Source of the DNA: Salisapilia sapeloensis | Taxonomy: Eukaryota; Oomycota; Peronosporomycetes; Peronosporales; Salisapiliaceae | Direction: 5' to 3' | NCBI GenBank assembly: GCA_023334545.1 | Contig: JAADVB010000004.1 | Location: 112,802-176,801 of the forward strand | Length of the DNA: 64,000 nucleotides | Shown: positions 61,313-64,000 of the stretch, one piece after another | Position numbering within the stretch: the first letter of the stretch is position 1 | Layout of the letters: each line of letters starts with the position of its first letter | Translations under genes and position numbers: made by a program | The notes under the pieces: generated by a model | The model's database searches: none | What the model was told of the DNA's origin: nothing | What the model saw: the letters and a program-made list of their open reading frames with translations, nothing else

Positions 61313-62487
61313 ATGGCGACGAATTTCTGGCAGTCCACGCACTAGTAGGCTACTTTGCGCATGCCAACGTCCTATCCGGCGTCTACACGATGCTTGCACG
61401 CTCTTTGCTAACTCTTCTTTCTATTTGGCAGTCTATATTGGATGAAAGATGTGACGCGGAACGACCTTCGCAGTCGCAATCCGCTCGACCGGAAGCAGCT
61501 AACTGAAGATGAGATCGACAGCATACACCTCGCCAATATCTCATGTAAGACTGTGGATACAATGCAGCTGCACGTGTCTGATGAATATGATGCCGACAGT
61601 ACTCGAGGAAATTGGCGCGAGAATGCGCGTTCGCCAAATTATCATCTACACTGCCATCATTTTCTATCGTCGTTTCTACCTCACGTACGCTGCATTTGTC
61701 TTCGATTACATGTCTTATCCTAATATTCTATCTAGACAAAGTTTTTCCAACTTTGATCCGCATCTCGTTGTCGGAACCGTTTTTTTCATGGCGTCCAAGG
61801 TGGAAGAGTGCCAGCTATCGTTATCCGCCGTCGCATCCGTCCTACATCACTACACATCCAGTACGTTCAAATCTCTAACGTCGCATCCTATGGTTGTCTC
61901 ATGTCTGTCGTAGCTGGCGTGGAGGATGACGAATCCATGTATGCTTTTTCGGAAAAAGATATCCTCGAGTGCGAATTCTACGTCATCGAAGCGCTGCACT
62001 TTGATCTCATCCTGCACCATCCGTTCTCTTCGCTTATATCGTCCGTTTCCATCCACATTGTACATCAAGCACCAACTCATTCGTCCATAGGTTGCTGGAA
62101 GAATTTGAGCTTCAAGATGAATGTCTTCCATTTGCATGGTATGTTGCCTCGGAAAACGCATAGAAAGCGCCTTTATTCAACATCTGTAGGGATTTGACGC
62201 AATACTCGTATCGTACGGATATCATTATGTTACACCCGCCATTCATGGTGGCCTACGCCGCAGCGTATATCGCTACCGTGGAGGCCGGGTACGATGCCAC
62301 GCAAGTGTTTGCCACCGTTAACTTGAAGCGTGACATCCTCTTGAAGATTGTGGACGAATTTCACGCCGCGTTTGAGGCAGAGTCGAAGCTCCACCGGGTT
62401 CAGGCGACTGCTTTAGGGAAGTTGATGGACGTCGTTCCGGATCCCACGTCTCCAGATACAGGCGCCCCGCCAGGCTCAGAGAAGTGA
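61313..62487 (+). CDS. CCNC: cyclin C (Mediator kinase module), 7 exons
   Basis: Partner of CDK8 in the Mediator kinase module. Exons 61313-61344, 61432-61544, 61600-61684, 61736-61860, 61914-62040, 62091-62138 and 62190-62487 give 275 residues, near the usual 283. The start MATNFWQSTH|YLYWMKDV matches the cyclin C N-terminus. The cyclin box: IGARMRVRQIIIYTAIIFYR, HLVVGTVFFMASKVEECQLS, ILECEFYVIEALHFDLILHH, then LLEEFELQDECLPFAW|DLTQYSYRTDI, HPPFMVAYAAAYIA. Intron 5 (62041-62090) has a GTCCGT donor; phase and homology support it. Introns are 50-87 bases. The C-terminal tail is Pro-rich. Confidence 0.9.
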
Positions 62488-62937
62488 CTAATTACCGTAC
62501 AACAGAAAGGGTTGAAAAACACACTTCAAGCGTTTCTTCCATCATAGAAGTGCATGTAGGATAGCGTATAATTAGCCAGATTATTCTCGATGACGAAACA
62601 ATCTCCCATATATCTTCCCATGCGACGTACCACTAGAATATGCGATCGCTCTTCGTCGCGTAGTCTCTATCAACCTCCATCTTGCCCTGGCGCTTGCATC
62701 ATCCCCTCAAATCAGACGGATATCTGCATCTGTCGTTGAATATCACAAAAACGGGACCGGCTCTGCCTGCGTTCGCAACCCTTTTCCGAACATACTCTGT
62801 CTCCCTTACGAAACCCAAGTGGTTTGTATTCGTTTCTGCCGTTTTCAACAGAACACTGCATTTCCAACGCGACAATCCCACCTAGACAGTACTTCATTTT
62901 CCGATTGACTGCAGCAAGCGCACGCCAGGTACCTACC
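62488..62937. other. intergenic, 5' leader of the PX gene
   Basis: Short frames only. The open frame in phase with the PX gene extends upstream of 62938 but has no ATG that improves the family match. Confidence 0.5.
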
Positions 62938-63807
62938 ATGGGAAGCATGAAGCTGCACGCCAAAGTCGCGCATGTCGCCAAACCATCGACCACAGGCATG
63001 CATACGCATACACAGTACATTATCGGTGTATCGGACGCACGCACGAGCAACACCCACTGGACCGTGTATCGCCGGTACTCTGAATTCCGCCAGCTTAAGC
63101 TCGAGCTTCAAGCCGCCGCCAAGTCAGATGATCTCTGCAGCGACTGCGAGTGCATGCCAGCGGACGAAGTCTTTCGTAAATTCCCACACCGCCTCATCTT
63201 TGGCAACCTCCGGGAATCCACACTTGAACTTCGACGAGAACGGCTGAACCAGTTCATCACGGCCGTCGCGCAGTACACTCGAGCATGCCAGGAACGCCAC
63301 ACGTGCCAGACGCGATCTATCCTCGACCGCTTCCTCATGGTTAACGACGTCCGCTTTACGTTCTTGGATATGAATATGGATGAAAATCTACCCAACCGCA
63401 AGAGCGGTGTTTCTCGCACCGAGCGTACGTCGTCTGTAGATGAGAACGACAGAATGAACAAGGCACCTATCGATAAGACTGTACGGTACAAGAGGAAGAG
63501 CATGCCGGATTTACTCGAGTACAAGCGAGAGGTGGAAACGAGTCGGTGCGATCTCGACTCCATTAAGGAAGGTGCTCCGTGGAAACTTGAAGCACCGTTA
63601 GGAAACCGCTCCGAGCGGCACTCTGCGCCGAATATGACGCCATTGCTAGAGTTTAGTAACTTCCCAGAACAGCGATCGAGAGCACGGAAGCAAGTGCATC
63701 GGTCCTCGGCAGCCAAGCGAGCACAGAAGCTCGAAGAAGAGGAACATGTCCTTCCAGAGGCACCGAAACCGAAGCCAATGGTGCCATTGGCACCCATTGC
63801 CGAGTAA
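62938..63807 (+). CDS. PX-domain phosphoinositide-binding protein
   Basis: 289 residues from ATG 62938, intronless. The N-terminal ~140 residues form a PX domain: AKVAHVAKPST, then YIIGVSDARTSNTHWTVYRR and YSEFRQLKLEL (the conserved RRYSEF phosphoinositide-binding motif), then FPHRLIFGNLRESTLELRRE and RLNQFITAVAQY. The rest is basic and disordered, with possible short motifs, ending LAPIAE. PX proteins bind PI3P or other phosphoinositides on endosomes. No BAR or other partner domain is seen, so this is a minimal PX protein; its role cannot be read further. Confidence 0.8.
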   Translation: MGSMKLHAKVAHVAKPSTTGMHTHTQYIIGVSDARTSNTHWTVYRRYSEFRQLKLELQAAAKSDDLCSDCECMPADEVFRKFPHRLIFGNLRESTLELRRERLNQFITAVAQYTRACQERHTCQTRSILDRFLMVNDVRFTFLDMNMDENLPNRKSGVSRTERTSSVDENDRMNKAPIDKTVRYKRKSMPDLLEYKREVETSRCDLDSIKEGAPWKLEAPLGNRSERHSAPNMTPLLEFSNFPEQRSRARKQVHRSSAAKRAQKLEEEEHVLPEAPKPKPMVPLAPIAE

Positions 63808-63865
63808 CTGAGTACTTTATATGTGTACACTAAAAAGAAAATAAAGAATCATTTTCTATTCACGC

Positions 63866-64000
63866 TTATCCTGTGATGACTCGTACGGTGCCGAGGGACG
63901 CGATGGTGTGTGCAAAGTCGTGGGAAGGCTGCTTGATGAACATGAGGTTGCGCGGCTGGTTGTACGTCTTGGAGAGCCACTCGACCATGGCGGGGCCGAA
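63866..64000 (-). CDS. partial gene, C-terminal end only, not recognised
   Basis: The last 44 residues of a minus-strand gene: FGPAMVEWLSKTYNQPRNLM, then FIKQPSHDFAHTIAS and GTVRVITG before TAA at 63868-63866. The frame is open to the window edge and G/C-rich, with good codon bias, so coding is likely. The fragment is too short to name. The next window upstream on this strand would settle it. Confidence 0.5.
   Translation of the reverse strand, partial: FGPAMVEWLSKTYNQPRNLMFIKQPSHDFAHTIASLGTVRVITG

Noticed and set aside
60982-61506. 174-codon plus-strand frame overlapping cyclin C
   Set aside because: It runs through the first cyclin C exon and intron in another frame, has no family pattern, and cyclin C explains the coding signal there.
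1-64000. CRISPR arrays, operons, transposons, rRNA and tRNA genes
   Set aside because: I saw no spaced direct repeats, no transposase or reverse transcriptase and no rRNA. A T-loop-like GGTTCGAGTC near 60896 lacks a matching tRNA fold. A tRNAscan and repeat search would be needed to be sure.

Overview
The window reads as nuclear DNA of a flagellate stramenopile, most likely an oomycete of the Phytophthora / downy-mildew type. The evidence is eukaryotic-only genes throughout, many intronless genes beside genes cut by very small introns (about 48-70 bases, usually GTAxxT...TAG or CAG), tightly packed genes often only tens of bases apart, and a START-FYVE type gene of the kind expanded in oomycetes. 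Apparently intact flagellar genes (EFHC/DM10, CFAP58, a long MORN protein, a tubulin carboxypeptidase) suggest a species that still makes swimming zoospores. I see no CRISPR, operon, rRNA, tRNA or recognisable transposon.

Layout. 1-12.6 kb: NOP56 3' end, EFHC-like axonemal protein, an 8-exon RNA pseudouridine synthase, a copper P-type ATPase, a mitochondrial RbfA, a NIT2-type omega-amidase, and a 5-exon mitochondrial membrane protein starting 36 bases from it. 13-23.5 kb: tubulin carboxypeptidase, an ARM-like protein, a broken TB2/DP1-like gene, MORN protein, PhoD phosphatase. 23.5-35.4 kb: gene-poor, with coding fragments, between a PB1 tail-anchored protein, an RGG protein, a LigB/DODA dioxygenase, a Glu-rich protein and KAE1/OSGEP. 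35.4-45 kb: protein kinase, single-pass membrane proteins, a NIPA-like transporter, VTI1 SNARE and kinetochore NDC80. 45.4-46.5 kb: a clear START-FYVE pseudogene. 47.8-64 kb: THOC3, TPR protein, ERV1, Canopy, GRP94, CFAP58, an alpha/beta hydrolase, SEC62, cyclin C, a PX protein and a partial gene.

The most interesting neighbourhood is 51.3-54.9 kb. A Canopy-family ER protein ending KEEL and the ER Hsp90 GRP94 ending RDEL are transcribed divergently from a shared 341-base spacer that holds a perfect GCCACGTGGC palindrome. In animals, Canopy proteins are GRP94 co-chaperones, so this looks like a co-regulated chaperone pair; SEC62 lies 5 kb further on.

Many genes here are visible only after splicing. 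Exon limits below were worked out by hand from splice sites, reading phase and family motifs, and no transcript data were available.
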